A DNA stretch of 64,000 bases, taken from an uncultured Muribaculaceae bacterium (GTDB lineage Bacteria > Bacteroidota > Bacteroidia > Bacteroidales > Muribaculaceae). The stretch's first letter is position 1; the number at the start of each line of letters is the position of its first letter. Shown here piece by piece: positions 1 to 8,902 of this stretch. The stretch covers positions 60,775-124,774 of the forward strand of contig CAJTSR010000004.1 in assembly GCA_910579035.1 (NCBI GenBank), given 5' to 3'. The notes below the pieces were generated by a model, which made no database searches, was not told the DNA's origin, and saw only the letters and a program-made list of their open reading frames with translations. The translations under genes were made by a program, and so were the position numbers.

Positions 1-1260
1 GCCACCAAGGCTCCCGCCACGGTGACCACTGAGGTCAACGGCGTTGCCACGGAGATGCCCTTCAAGGCATATGCCGCAATGATGCGCGACTCTGTGAAAC
101 ATATGAACGAACGCAACGGCTTCGTAGCAGCCGAAACTCCGAAAGCAGCAGTGGAAAACACCACGGCAGCACCTGCGGAAGGCCCAGGAGCCTTTACCAC
201 ATGGGTTAAGGAAACATTCGGAGAAAAGCGCGAACCGTACACAGAGGTGAACAACAACTTCACCGTGGTCGGCCTTCGTCTGAACAAAAAACCGGCTCCG
301 GGCGAAGACGTGATACTCAATGTCACCCATAAGAGCGGCGACCAAAGCGTCAAACTCGAGCAGGCAGCCCTCTCCACACGATTCGTATTCAACGATACCA
401 ACTGGGATAAAACCGCATGGCTGTACTACGAGGTAGACCACAAACTCAGTCAGGCAGCATCGGCCTCATTCGAGGGTGCTTCAGGCAACATTCCTATGGC
501 GTGGCTCGTGGTATTCGCCGTTCTGTCGGCATTCTTCTTCGTAATGGCCACATACCACAGCTGGGCACTCCCACGCCCCACTGCCGACGGCCAGAATGAA
601 GCCGGAACAACGGCATCAAGCATCTTCCAAGAATTTTTTGAAACATTCAAATCATTCTTCCAGAAACCTCAGGCTTGGGTGGCCATAGCATTCATGCTCC
701 TGTACCGCCTGCCGGAGGCCCAGCTCGTCAAGCTCATCAACCCCTTCCTGCTCGACCCCATTGATAAAGGCGGCCTAGGCCTCACCACCGGCCAGGTAGG
801 CATCGTGTACGGCACTGTAGGCATTATCGGCCTTACCATCGGCGGCATCATCGGCGGCATCGTGGCTGCCAAAGGCGGCCTTAAGAAATGGTTATGGCCC
901 ATGGCCTGGTCTATGTCGCTCACCTGCCTCACTTTCGTATACCTGAGCTATGCCACAGACCCGTCGCTGCTCACCGTTAACATCTGCGTGTTCGTAGAGC
1001 AGTTCGGCTACGGCTTCGGCTTCACGGCATATATGCTCTACCTCATCTACTTCTCGGAAGGCAAGCACAAGACAGCCCACTATGCCATCTGCACCGGATT
1101 CATGGCTCTCGGCATGATGCTGCCCGGTATGGCAGCAGGCTGGTTGCAGGAAACTATCGGCTACCGCCACTTCTTTATCTGGACAATGATTTGCTGCGCC
1201 GCCACCATCGGAGTGTGCGCATTCCTCAAGATTGATCCCAACTTCGGACGCAAAAAGTAA
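1..1260 (+). CDS. MFS permease, AmpG/MurT-like (5' end missing)
   Basis: The reading frame is open to the left edge of the window, so this is the C-terminal 419 residues of a longer protein. A soluble stretch (about residues 60-155) is followed by about seven hydrophobic segments. These include the glycine-rich loop around residues 255-295 and a tail typical of the AmpG/PAT branch of the major facilitator superfamily. Family knowledge: AmpG-type carriers import peptidoglycan sugars or muropeptides across the inner membrane, and in Tannerella such a permease (MurT) sits with MurK and MurQ. The downstream genes here are the same set, so MurNAc or a muropeptide is the likely cargo (inference). 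The hydrophilic domain between membrane halves is larger than in enterobacterial AmpG. The real start is outside the window. Confidence 0.85.
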   Translation, partial: ATKAPATVTTEVNGVATEMPFKAYAAMMRDSVKHMNERNGFVAAETPKAAVENTTAAPAEGPGAFTTWVKETFGEKREPYTEVNNNFTVVGLRLNKKPAPGEDVILNVTHKSGDQSVKLEQAALSTRFVFNDTNWDKTAWLYYEVDHKLSQAASASFEGASGNIPMAWLVVFAVLSAFFFVMATYHSWALPRPTADGQNEAGTTASSIFQEFFETFKSFFQKPQAWVAIAFMLLYRLPEAQLVKLINPFLLDPIDKGGLGLTTGQVGIVYGTVGIIGLTIGGIIGGIVAAKGGLKKWLWPMAWSMSLTCLTFVYLSYATDPSLLTVNICVFVEQFGYGFGFTAYMLYLIYFSEGKHKTAHYAICTGFMALGMMLPGMAAGWLQETIGYRHFFIWTMICCAATIGVCAFLKIDPNFGRKK

Positions 1261-1264
1261 ATTA

Positions 1265-2497
1265 ATGAAACTAAAAGCTATAATAGCAGCCTCAATAGCC
1301 CTCTTCGCCTGCGCCGCCACGGCGCAGGTGAAGCCGGGCATCGAAGTTCTACGCGACAATAATTTTGAAAGCCTCCGCGGCAAGCGCGTCGGACTCATCA
1401 CCAACCCCACAGGCATCGACAACAACCTGAAGTCAACTGTCGACATACTCGCCGAAGCTCCCGGGGTAGAACTTGTAGCCCTTTTCTCTCCCGAACACGG
1501 AGTGCGCGGCGACGTGTACGCCGGCGACACTGTAAGCCATATGGTCGACGCAGCCACAGGGGTCCCCGTTCACTCCATATACGGCAAGACGCGCAAACCC
1601 ACCCCTGAAATGCTGAAAAACGTGGATGTTCTTTTATACGACATTCAGGACAACGGCTGCCGCTCATTCACATTCATATCCACAATGGGTCTGGCTATGG
1701 AAGCCTGCGCCGAGGAAGGCAAGGAGTTTATGGTTCTCGACCGCCCCAACCCCATCAGCGGCAACAAAATCGAGGGCAACCTCACCGAGCCTGACTGCAT
1801 ATCCTTCGTAAGCCAGTTCCCCATACCCTACCTCTACGGCCTCACCCCCGGCGAGCTCGCCAACTACCTCAACGAGGAAGGACTCATCGGCAAGGGCAAG
1901 AAGGTGAAACTGTCGGTAATACCGATGGAAGGATATACACGCGATATGGACTTCCGCGCCACAGGCATGCCCTGGGTGCTTCCCTCGCCCCATATGCCCA
2001 CTCCTGAGTCGGTGATATACTATCCCGTGTCGGGTATTCTCGGCGAGCTGTATGCCATGTCGATCGGCGTGGGCTACACCGAGCCTTTCAAACTTTTTGC
2101 AGCAGAATGGATCAAGGCACCCGAACTCACCAAACGCCTCAACGACCGTAACATACCCGGCGTCAAGTTCCGCCCCATCTACATCAAGCCGTTCTACTCT
2201 ACCGGCCAAGGCAAAAACTACCAAGGCGTGGAAGCGTATGTGTTCGACCCCGAAGCAGCGCCTCTGTCGATGGTACAGTTCTATGTGATGGAAGAACTTG
2301 CCGACATGTACCCCGATCACAAACTCTTCGACATAGCCGACAAGAAGCGATACAGCATGTTCGACAAGGTTTGCGGAAGCAAAGAAATACGCAAACGCTT
2401 CACCGAACGCTACAAAGCAGCCGACATCGAAGAGTATTGGAACAAAGACGCCGAAAACTTCCGTGCCGCCTCGGCCAAATACCATCTCTACAAATAA
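1265..2497 (+). CDS. namZ: Exo-beta-N-acetylmuramidase NamZ (DUF1343, GH171)
   Basis: About 410 residues. The start is the ATG at 1265, which gives a clean signal peptide (charged start, hydrophobic core, ATA-Q cleavage site); an earlier in-frame start would lie inside the permease gene. DUF1343 hallmarks are visible: SPEHGVRG near residue 75, a SIYGKTRKPT segment, the DIQDNGCRSFT motif and LDRPNP. Proteins of this family remove non-reducing terminal MurNAc from peptidoglycan chains, here presumably in the periplasm. It begins 4 bases after the permease gene, so it is certainly in the same operon, and its product MurNAc is what the downstream kinase and etherase process. The assignment to GH171 activity rests on family resemblance. 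Confidence 0.85.
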   Translation: MKLKAIIAASIALFACAATAQVKPGIEVLRDNNFESLRGKRVGLITNPTGIDNNLKSTVDILAEAPGVELVALFSPEHGVRGDVYAGDTVSHMVDAATGVPVHSIYGKTRKPTPEMLKNVDVLLYDIQDNGCRSFTFISTMGLAMEACAEEGKEFMVLDRPNPISGNKIEGNLTEPDCISFVSQFPIPYLYGLTPGELANYLNEEGLIGKGKKVKLSVIPMEGYTRDMDFRATGMPWVLPSPHMPTPESVIYYPVSGILGELYAMSIGVGYTEPFKLFAAEWIKAPELTKRLNDRNIPGVKFRPIYIKPFYSTGQGKNYQGVEAYVFDPEAAPLSMVQFYVMEELADMYPDHKLFDIADKKRYSMFDKVCGSKEIRKRFTERYKAADIEEYWNKDAENFRAASAKYHLYK

Positions 2498-2509
2498 AGA
2501 TAACGCCAA

Positions 2510-5317
2510 ATGGAGAAACTGAATCCCAAATACAGACAATTCGTTGCAGAGGTTTCGCGCTTTGTAGAACGCAGACGCATCTATACCGACCCGCTGCGCA
2601 CACTCGCATGGGGCACAGATGCCGGCTTCTACCGATTGCTGCCTAAGGTGGTAATCCGCGCCACCAACGAAACCGAAGTGTCACTGGTGCTCCAGAAAGC
2701 GTCGGAACTCGGCGTGCCCGTCACGTTCCGCGCCGCCGGCACGAGCCTTTCGGGACAGGCTATTTCGGATTCAGTACTCCTCGTGGCCGGAAAGTCGTGG
2801 GAACGTTATAGAATCCTCGACGACAAGGCCACTGCCATAGCATTGCAGCCCGGCATAATCGGTGCCCGTGTCGGCGAGATACTCAAGCCTTACGGAAGAG
2901 TGTTCACTCCCGACCCGGCATCGAAAAAGTCGGCCATGGTGGGTGGCATCGTGGCCAACAATGCCTCCGGCATGAAATGCGGCACCCACGCCAACAGCGA
3001 CCGCGTGCTCCGCTCCATACGCATAGTGCTCGCCGACGGAACGGTACTCGACACAGCCGACAGCGTGTCGCGCGAAGACTTCCGCCGCACACACGCATCG
3101 CTCATTTCCGAGATAGAAGATATACGGCACAGCATATTTGCCGACACCGAGCTTCGCTCGCACATCGAGCACAAATACTCTATCAAGAACGTAACAGGAC
3201 TGAACCTGCTGCCGTTTATCGAATACGAAGACCCCTTCGACATAATAGCCCACTGCATGGTGGGAAGTGAGGGCACACTCGCCTTTATAAGCGAAGTGAC
3301 AATAAACACAGCGCCCGAAATGCCCTACTCTGCCTCCGCCATGGTATACTTCGACGATATGGCTGAGGCCGCGCGTGCCGTCGTGGCAATGCGCAAGGAC
3401 GCCCCGATACAGAGCTGCGAACTTCTCGACAAAAAATCGCTCTCGGCTGTAAACGACACTACCGGCGAAGGTCTTACCGCCCTGCTGCTTGAAACAGAAG
3501 CAGAAACAGAGGAAGCCCTCAATGCCCGTATCGAAAAGACGATGGCCGTTCTCGGACAGTTCAAGCTCTTCTGCCCCGCGCATTTCTCCACCGACCCGGC
3601 AGAAGTGGCTGCATGGTGGCAGATGCGTTCGGGAGTGTTCCCCGCTGTGGGTGGCACCAGACCGCTCGGCACCACGTCGCTGATCGAAGACGTGGCATTC
3701 CATATCGAGGACCTGCCAAAGGCAACCGTCGAGCTTGCCGGACTCCTCGAAGACTGCGGCTATGACGATGCCTGCATCTACGGCCACGCACTCGAAGGCA
3801 ACTTCCACTTCGTAATAGCCCAAAGCTTTGAAACGCAAGCCGATGTCGACAAATACCGCCGCCTGATGAACGAGATAGAAGCTCTCGTGGTCGGACGCTA
3901 CAACGGCTCTCTAAAAGCCGAACACGGAACAGGACGCAACATGGCGCCTTTCGTGGAAGCCGAATGGGGGACAAAGGCTTGGAATCTTATGAAGCGCCTC
4001 AAAAACGCCTTTGACCCGACCGGACTTCTCAACCCCGGCACAATATTCAACGACGATCCCGACTGCTTCGTAAGCTCTATGAAACCGCTGCCGCTTACCG
4101 ACCCCAAGGTAGACAAATGTATCGAATGCGGCTTCTGCGAAGTAAACTGCGTGAGCTGCGGCCTCACCCTCTCCGCCCGCCAGCGCATAGTGACCCAGCG
4201 CGAAATATCGCGCCTGCGCCGCGACGGCTCGGACCCTGACCGCCTCAAAGCCCTTGAAAAAGGATTTGTATATTATGGACGCGAAACGTGCGCCGGCGAC
4301 GGCCTGTGCAGCACTTCGTGCCCGATGAAAATCAACACTGCCGACCTCATACACGACGTGCGCGAGCGCCAACTGTCAAAAACCGGCAAAAAGCTCGGCA
4401 AATGGGCTGCAGAACACCTCGGCGGAGTGAGCGACGGGCTTCGCCTGATGCTCGGCGCTGCCGATACCGCCCACACCCTCCTCGGCAACCACGGTGTCGA
4501 CAGGATAGGCGCCGTGCTTCACAAAGCAGGTCTTCCGCTGTGGAACTCCGCCCTGCCAAAACCGTTCAATGGCGCCAAACTTGCCGACAGCGAGCCTGCG
4601 CCGAAGCGAGTGGTATATTTCCCTTCCTGCATAAACCGCACAATGGGCGTGTCGGAAGAAGCAGGTCGCAAGCTTCAGCCCCTCGCCGAAGTATTCGTGA
4701 ATCTCTGCAAAAAAGCAGGCTTCCAAGTGATATTCCCCAAGAATATGGACGGCCTGTGCTGCGGAATGATATGGGAAAGCAAGGGTATGCCCGACATTGC
4801 CGACGGCAAGACTGCCGAACTCGAGGCCGCGCTTGCCGTGGCTTCAGAAGGTGGCACAATCCCCGTGGTATGCGACCAAAGCCCCTGCCTCCACCGTATG
4901 CGCGACCACATAAAGAGCATGCCTCTATACGAGCCGGCCGAGTTCATACTCGACTTCCTTGCCCCGCATCTCAAATTCAACCGCATCGACACGCCTATCG
5001 CAGTCCACATCACCTGTTCGAGCAGGCGCATGGGTCTTGCAGGCAAAATAATCGAGCTTGCATCGAAATGCTCGTCGAATGTCACAGTTCCCGCCGAAGT
5101 AGGCTGCTGCGGATTTGCCGGCGACAAAGGCTTCACATTCCCCGAGCTGAACGTATGGGGGCTCCGAAAGCTTAAGCCCGAACTTGATGCCGCCGGTGCA
5201 TTATTCGGCTACTCCAACTCGCGAACCTGCGAAATCGGCCTTACTGCAAACAGTGGAATACCGTACAAATCAATCGCATACCTCGTAAACGACTGCACCG
5301 AACCTTTAAAAGAATAA
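2510..5317 (+). CDS. FAD-linked oxidase with Fe-S and CCG domains (D-lactate dehydrogenase type)
   Basis: 935 residues. Domain order: FAD-binding type 4 domain (about 35-220, with FRAAGTSLSGQA), FAD-oxidase C-terminal domain (to about 520, ending in the LNPGTIF motif), a two-cluster ferredoxin region (CIECGFCEVNC near 537 and CAGDGLCSTSC near 594), then cysteine-rich CCG-type modules (LCCGM near 749, GCCGFAGDKG near 865). This is the architecture of GlcD/Dld fused to a GlpC/LldE-like electron-transfer part, which oxidises 2-hydroxy acids and passes electrons towards quinone. Because MurQ, encoded in the same operon, releases D-lactate, D-lactate is the most likely substrate (inference). It follows namZ by 12 bases. 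Glycolate or 2-hydroxyglutarate are the main alternatives. Confidence 0.82.
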   Translation: MEKLNPKYRQFVAEVSRFVERRRIYTDPLRTLAWGTDAGFYRLLPKVVIRATNETEVSLVLQKASELGVPVTFRAAGTSLSGQAISDSVLLVAGKSWERYRILDDKATAIALQPGIIGARVGEILKPYGRVFTPDPASKKSAMVGGIVANNASGMKCGTHANSDRVLRSIRIVLADGTVLDTADSVSREDFRRTHASLISEIEDIRHSIFADTELRSHIEHKYSIKNVTGLNLLPFIEYEDPFDIIAHCMVGSEGTLAFISEVTINTAPEMPYSASAMVYFDDMAEAARAVVAMRKDAPIQSCELLDKKSLSAVNDTTGEGLTALLLETEAETEEALNARIEKTMAVLGQFKLFCPAHFSTDPAEVAAWWQMRSGVFPAVGGTRPLGTTSLIEDVAFHIEDLPKATVELAGLLEDCGYDDACIYGHALEGNFHFVIAQSFETQADVDKYRRLMNEIEALVVGRYNGSLKAEHGTGRNMAPFVEAEWGTKAWNLMKRLKNAFDPTGLLNPGTIFNDDPDCFVSSMKPLPLTDPKVDKCIECGFCEVNCVSCGLTLSARQRIVTQREISRLRRDGSDPDRLKALEKGFVYYGRETCAGDGLCSTSCPMKINTADLIHDVRERQLSKTGKKLGKWAAEHLGGVSDGLRLMLGAADTAHTLLGNHGVDRIGAVLHKAGLPLWNSALPKPFNGAKLADSEPAPKRVVYFPSCINRTMGVSEEAGRKLQPLAEVFVNLCKKAGFQVIFPKNMDGLCCGMIWESKGMPDIADGKTAELEAALAVASEGGTIPVVCDQSPCLHRMRDHIKSMPLYEPAEFILDFLAPHLKFNRIDTPIAVHITCSSRRMGLAGKIIELASKCSSNVTVPAEVGCCGFAGDKGFTFPELNVWGLRKLKPELDAAGALFGYSNSRTCEIGLTANSGIPYKSIAYLVNDCTEPLKE

Positions 5318-5347
5318 GCAGCCCGCAACCTTAAACCAATCTACCGA

Positions 5348-6541
5348 ATGCACACCGAATCCAAGCAATTATCCAAACAACCGAAAGGGCGCCTCTTGGC
5401 TCTCGACATACTGCGAGGCATCACTATCGCGGGTATGATTCTTGTGAACAATCCCGGTTCTTGGGGCAAAATCTATGCTCCCCTCCGCCACGCCGAGTGG
5501 AACGGCCTTACCCCTACCGACCTCGTATTCCCGTTCTTTATGTTCATAATGGGCATATCGACATATTTCTCGCTCAGAAAGTACGATTTCACATTCTCGT
5601 GGCCTTCTTTTGTAAAAATTATACGCCGCACCATCGTTATCTTCGCCATCGGCATCGGCATAGCGTGGTTCGGCCTGTTCCTGCGCGGCATACTCAACGA
5701 CGCCACATTCTCAGAGGCCGTGTTCAACTTCGACCGCATACGCATACTCGGCGTGATGCCCCGTCTGGCTCTCTGCTACGGCATAGGAGCCACGATAGCC
5801 CTGCTGGTGCGGCATACACTCCTGCCGTGGGTTGTGGCCGGAATGCTCGTGCTATACTCTGCCCTGCTGATTTTCGGCAACGGCTTTGCATTCTCCGACA
5901 CCAACATCATATCCATAATCGACCACAAGATACTCGGCCCCGACCATATGTATGCCGACACAGTGGGCGGCGTCCGTCTGAAATTCGACCCCGAAGGCCT
6001 GCTCAGCACCCTGCCCTCCATAGCGCACATGCTGATAGGCTTCATCTGCGGCGGCCTGATAATGCGCACCAAGGACAACGAAAAACGCATCAACAGCCTT
6101 TTCATCGTAGGCACGATTCTTACTTTCGCCGGCTTCCTGCTCGACTACGGAATACCCGTCAACAAAAAAATATGGTCGCCCACCTTCGTGCTTACCACCT
6201 GCGGCCTTGCGGCATCGTTCCTCGGCCTGCTAATATGGATAATCGACATACGCGGCCACAAGCGCTGGTGCCGCTTCTTCGAGGCTTTCGGCATCAATCC
6301 TCTCTTTATGTACTGCCTCGGCGCGGTTCTGAGCATAATCATCGGAAGCGTCAAAATACCCTATGCAGCCGCTGAATCGGGTATGATCGCTATCAAAACA
6401 TGGATATACAAAGCCCTCCTGATGCCCGTGTGCGGCGACGACGCCACTCTCGCATCTCTCGTGTTCGCCATATTGTTCGTAATGCTCAACTGGTGTGTGG
6501 GCTACATACTTTACAAAAAGAAAATATACATTAAGATATGA
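5348..6541 (+). CDS. Integral membrane acyltransferase, HGSNAT/NagX-like (DUF5009, COG4299)
   Basis: 397 residues with about ten or eleven hydrophobic helices. The N-terminal region RLLALDILRGITIAGMILVN, with the later HAEWNGLTPTDLVFPFF motif, is diagnostic of the COG4299 family, related to the catalytic domain of human heparan-alpha-glucosaminide N-acetyltransferase. Members transfer acetyl groups across the membrane to amino sugars, and NagX in xanthomonads is encoded with GlcNAc-use genes. Here it lies between the D-lactate dehydrogenase-like gene and the MurNAc kinase, and its stop overlaps the kinase start as ATGA. A role in re-acetylating glucosamine-type sugars before import or kinase action is inference. 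Confidence 0.8.
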   Translation: MHTESKQLSKQPKGRLLALDILRGITIAGMILVNNPGSWGKIYAPLRHAEWNGLTPTDLVFPFFMFIMGISTYFSLRKYDFTFSWPSFVKIIRRTIVIFAIGIGIAWFGLFLRGILNDATFSEAVFNFDRIRILGVMPRLALCYGIGATIALLVRHTLLPWVVAGMLVLYSALLIFGNGFAFSDTNIISIIDHKILGPDHMYADTVGGVRLKFDPEGLLSTLPSIAHMLIGFICGGLIMRTKDNEKRINSLFIVGTILTFAGFLLDYGIPVNKKIWSPTFVLTTCGLAASFLGLLIWIIDIRGHKRWCRFFEAFGINPLFMYCLGAVLSIIIGSVKIPYAAAESGMIAIKTWIYKALLMPVCGDDATLASLVFAILFVMLNWCVGYILYKKKIYIKI

Positions 6542-7389
6542 TACTAATCGCAGACTGTGGCAGCACCAAAATTGACTGGTGCGTGCTCGCCGACAAAAAA
6601 GTAGAAAAACAAGTATTTACTCTGGGCATGAACGCCGTCATGCTCACAGAGGAGGAAATGCGCGGCCGTATCAGCAACGAACTAATGCCTGAACTTGGCG
6701 GTCTGTCCGCCAAAATCGACTCCGTATATTTCTATGGTGCAGGCTGCATCTCTGCCGAAGTGTGCGGCAATGTTGCCAGCGCCATCAAGGCAAACATACC
6801 GTCAGCCACGAAGGTGGAAGTATACTCCGACCTCCTTGCGGCCGCGCGCGCGCTTTGCGGCCGCGAACCCGGCATTGCCTGCATAATGGGCACAGGCTCC
6901 AACTCCTGCCTCTACGACGGACGCGGCATAGCCCACAATGTGTCGCCCCTTGGCTACGTGCTCGGCGACGAAGGCAGCGGCGCCGTGCTCGGCAAACTGT
7001 TCCTCGGCGACGTGCTCAAAAACCAGCTCCCCGCCGATGTGGCAGCCAAGTTCCTCGAAGAATACAACCTCGACCTCCTCACAATTATACGCCGCGTGTA
7101 CCGCGAGCCTCTGGGAAACCGCTTCATGGCTTCCGTCACACCTTTCATAAGCAAGCACATCGACGTGCCTCAGATTCACGACATGGTGCTCGGCTCGTTC
7201 AAGGCCTTCTTCCGCCGCAACATAATGCAGTACGAAGGATACAGCGAGCATAAGGTGAACTTCATCGGCTCCATAGCGGTGTACTTCCGCCCCGTGCTTG
7301 AAGAAGCAGCCAAAGAATGTGGCTGCACCATAGGCCGCATACTCAAAAGCCCTATGGAAGGCCTGCTCGCATTCCACTCCGAAAACTAA
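6538..7389 (+). CDS. murK: BadF/BadG-type amino-sugar kinase, MurK-like
   Basis: 283 residues of the ASKHA fold. The phosphate-1 motif (DCGSTKIDW) is at residues 6-14, and the phosphate-2 region (IMGTGSNSCLYDG) and the LGDEGSGAVLG motif lie at about 117-150. These match the BadF/BadG/BcrA/BcrD ATPase family, which includes N-acetylglucosamine kinase and the MurNAc kinase MurK of Clostridium and Tannerella. It would phosphorylate MurNAc (and perhaps GlcNAc) at O6 in the cytoplasm. The ATG overlaps the stop of the acyltransferase gene (ATGA), and murQ follows 23 bases later, the classic kinase-etherase pairing. GlcNAc-only kinase activity cannot be excluded from sequence. Confidence 0.85.
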   Translation: MILIADCGSTKIDWCVLADKKVEKQVFTLGMNAVMLTEEEMRGRISNELMPELGGLSAKIDSVYFYGAGCISAEVCGNVASAIKANIPSATKVEVYSDLLAAARALCGREPGIACIMGTGSNSCLYDGRGIAHNVSPLGYVLGDEGSGAVLGKLFLGDVLKNQLPADVAAKFLEEYNLDLLTIIRRVYREPLGNRFMASVTPFISKHIDVPQIHDMVLGSFKAFFRRNIMQYEGYSEHKVNFIGSIAVYFRPVLEEAAKECGCTIGRILKSPMEGLLAFHSEN

Positions 7390-7412
7390 TATACAATACA
7401 ATATAGACAACA

Positions 7413-8240
7413 ATGGCATTTGTAAAAATAAGCGAACAGTCATCGCTGTACAACGACCTTGAGAAAAAATCTGTAGGCGAGATACTCCACGACATCAACA
7501 ACGAGGACAAGAAGGTAGCCCTTGCCGTTGAAAAGGCCATTCCCGCCATCGAAAAGCTTGTAAGCGAAATCGTGCCCCGCATGAAGCGCGGAGGACGCAT
7601 TTTCTATATGGGTGCCGGCACTTCCGGCCGCCTCGGCGTGCTCGACGCCTCCGAGATACCTCCAACATTCGGTATGGAGCCGACATGGGTGATAGGACTC
7701 ATCGCCGGCGGCGACACGGCGCTGCGCAACCCCGTTGAAAACGCCGAAGACGACACCCTGCAGGGCTGGAAAGACCTCCAGAAATTTGAAATCAACGACA
7801 AAGACACCGTAATAGGCATCGCAGCTTCCGGCACCACGCCCTATGTTATCGGAGCAATTGAAGAATGCCGCAAGCACGGCATACTCACCGCTGCCATAAC
7901 CTCCAATCCCGACGCACCGGTGTCGCAGGCCGCCGATATCGCCATCGAAATGGTGGTAGGTCCGGAATACGTTACCGGCAGCTCGCGTATGAAGAGCGGA
8001 ACAGGCCAGAAGATGATATGCAATATGATTACCACCTCGGTAATGATTAAGATGGGCCGTGTGAAAGGCAACAAGATGGTGAACATGCAGCTGTCGAACG
8101 CCAAGCTCGTAGACCGTGGCACACGCATGATTGTCGAAGAACTCGCCCTGCCCTACGACGAGGCGAAACGCCTGTTGCTTATGCACGGCTCTGTGAAAAA
8201 GGCAGTCGACGCATACAACGGCATTGAGAACGCAGAATGA
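7413..8240 (+). CDS. murQ: N-acetylmuramic acid 6-phosphate etherase MurQ
   Basis: 275 residues, the usual MurQ length. The SIS-domain signature GAGTSGRLGVLDASE (about 67-81) with the following PPTFG is nearly identical to the family consensus; GIAASGTTPYV and TGSSRMKSGTGQK complete the sugar-phosphate site. MurQ cleaves the D-lactyl ether of MurNAc-6-phosphate to give GlcNAc-6-phosphate and D-lactate. It sits between the kinase and the SGNH hydrolase gene, overlapping the latter by 4 bases (ATGA). Catalytic glutamates are expected in DASE and near residue 110. Confidence 0.96.
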   Translation: MAFVKISEQSSLYNDLEKKSVGEILHDINNEDKKVALAVEKAIPAIEKLVSEIVPRMKRGGRIFYMGAGTSGRLGVLDASEIPPTFGMEPTWVIGLIAGGDTALRNPVENAEDDTLQGWKDLQKFEINDKDTVIGIAASGTTPYVIGAIEECRKHGILTAAITSNPDAPVSQAADIAIEMVVGPEYVTGSSRMKSGTGQKMICNMITTSVMIKMGRVKGNKMVNMQLSNAKLVDRGTRMIVEELALPYDEAKRLLLMHGSVKKAVDAYNGIENAE

Positions 8241-8902
8241 TACGCACTATTTTAGCAGTGGCGGCGCTCATATGCGCCTTCGCTGCGACGGCGCAACAGC
8301 CGGAAAAGAAATACACTGAGTTCTACTACCAGCGCGCGGCGCTTTTCGACAGCCTCGGAGTGGATTCTGCCGACATAGTTTTCCTTGGCAACAGCCTCAC
8401 CAACGGCGGCGAGTGGGACGAACTCCTCGGTATGCCCAATGCCGTGAACCGCGGCATAAGCGGCGATACCACCGAGGGTATTGCCGACCGCCTCGGGAGC
8501 ATCACCCGTGGCAAACCGGCCAAAATTTTCCTTATGGCCGGTGTCAACGACGTAAGCCATGACATTCCTGCCGACTCAGTAGCCCAATCCGTGCTTGCAC
8601 TCATCGAGCGCATACATGCCGAAAGCCCGTCCACGAAAGTGTACCTGCAGTCGCTGCTTCCCATCAACAACAGTTTCGGACGTTATAAGCGTGTATTCGG
8701 CAAAGAACAGGTGATTCGCGACATCAACACTATTCTGGCCGCGAACGCCGAGCGCGTCGATGCAACGTGGATAAACCTCTATCCCCTCTTCACCGATTCC
8801 GAAGGCAACCTGCGAGCCGAACTTACCAACGACGGCCTTCACCTCCTCGGACCCGGGTATATAATCTGGCGAGATATAATAAAACCGTATGTCACAGAAT
8901 AA
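8237..8902 (+). CDS. Secreted SGNH/GDSL-type esterase
   Basis: 221 residues with a signal peptide (residues 1-19, ATA-Q site). The SGNH blocks are present: block I GNSLTNGGEW with Ser53 (GNS instead of GDS), Gly in NRGISGDTT, Asn104 in AGVND, and Asp199 and His202 in NDGLH. This is the sialate-O-acetylesterase/PAF-acetylhydrolase-like branch common in Bacteroidales. The start overlaps murQ by 4 bases, so it is translationally coupled to amino-sugar salvage. A periplasmic role in removing O-acetyl groups from peptidoglycan or MurNAc would suit the operon, but this is inference; the substrate is not readable from sequence. Confidence 0.8.
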   Translation: MIRTILAVAALICAFAATAQQPEKKYTEFYYQRAALFDSLGVDSADIVFLGNSLTNGGEWDELLGMPNAVNRGISGDTTEGIADRLGSITRGKPAKIFLMAGVNDVSHDIPADSVAQSVLALIERIHAESPSTKVYLQSLLPINNSFGRYKRVFGKEQVIRDINTILAANAERVDATWINLYPLFTDSEGNLRAELTNDGLHLLGPGYIIWRDIIKPYVTE

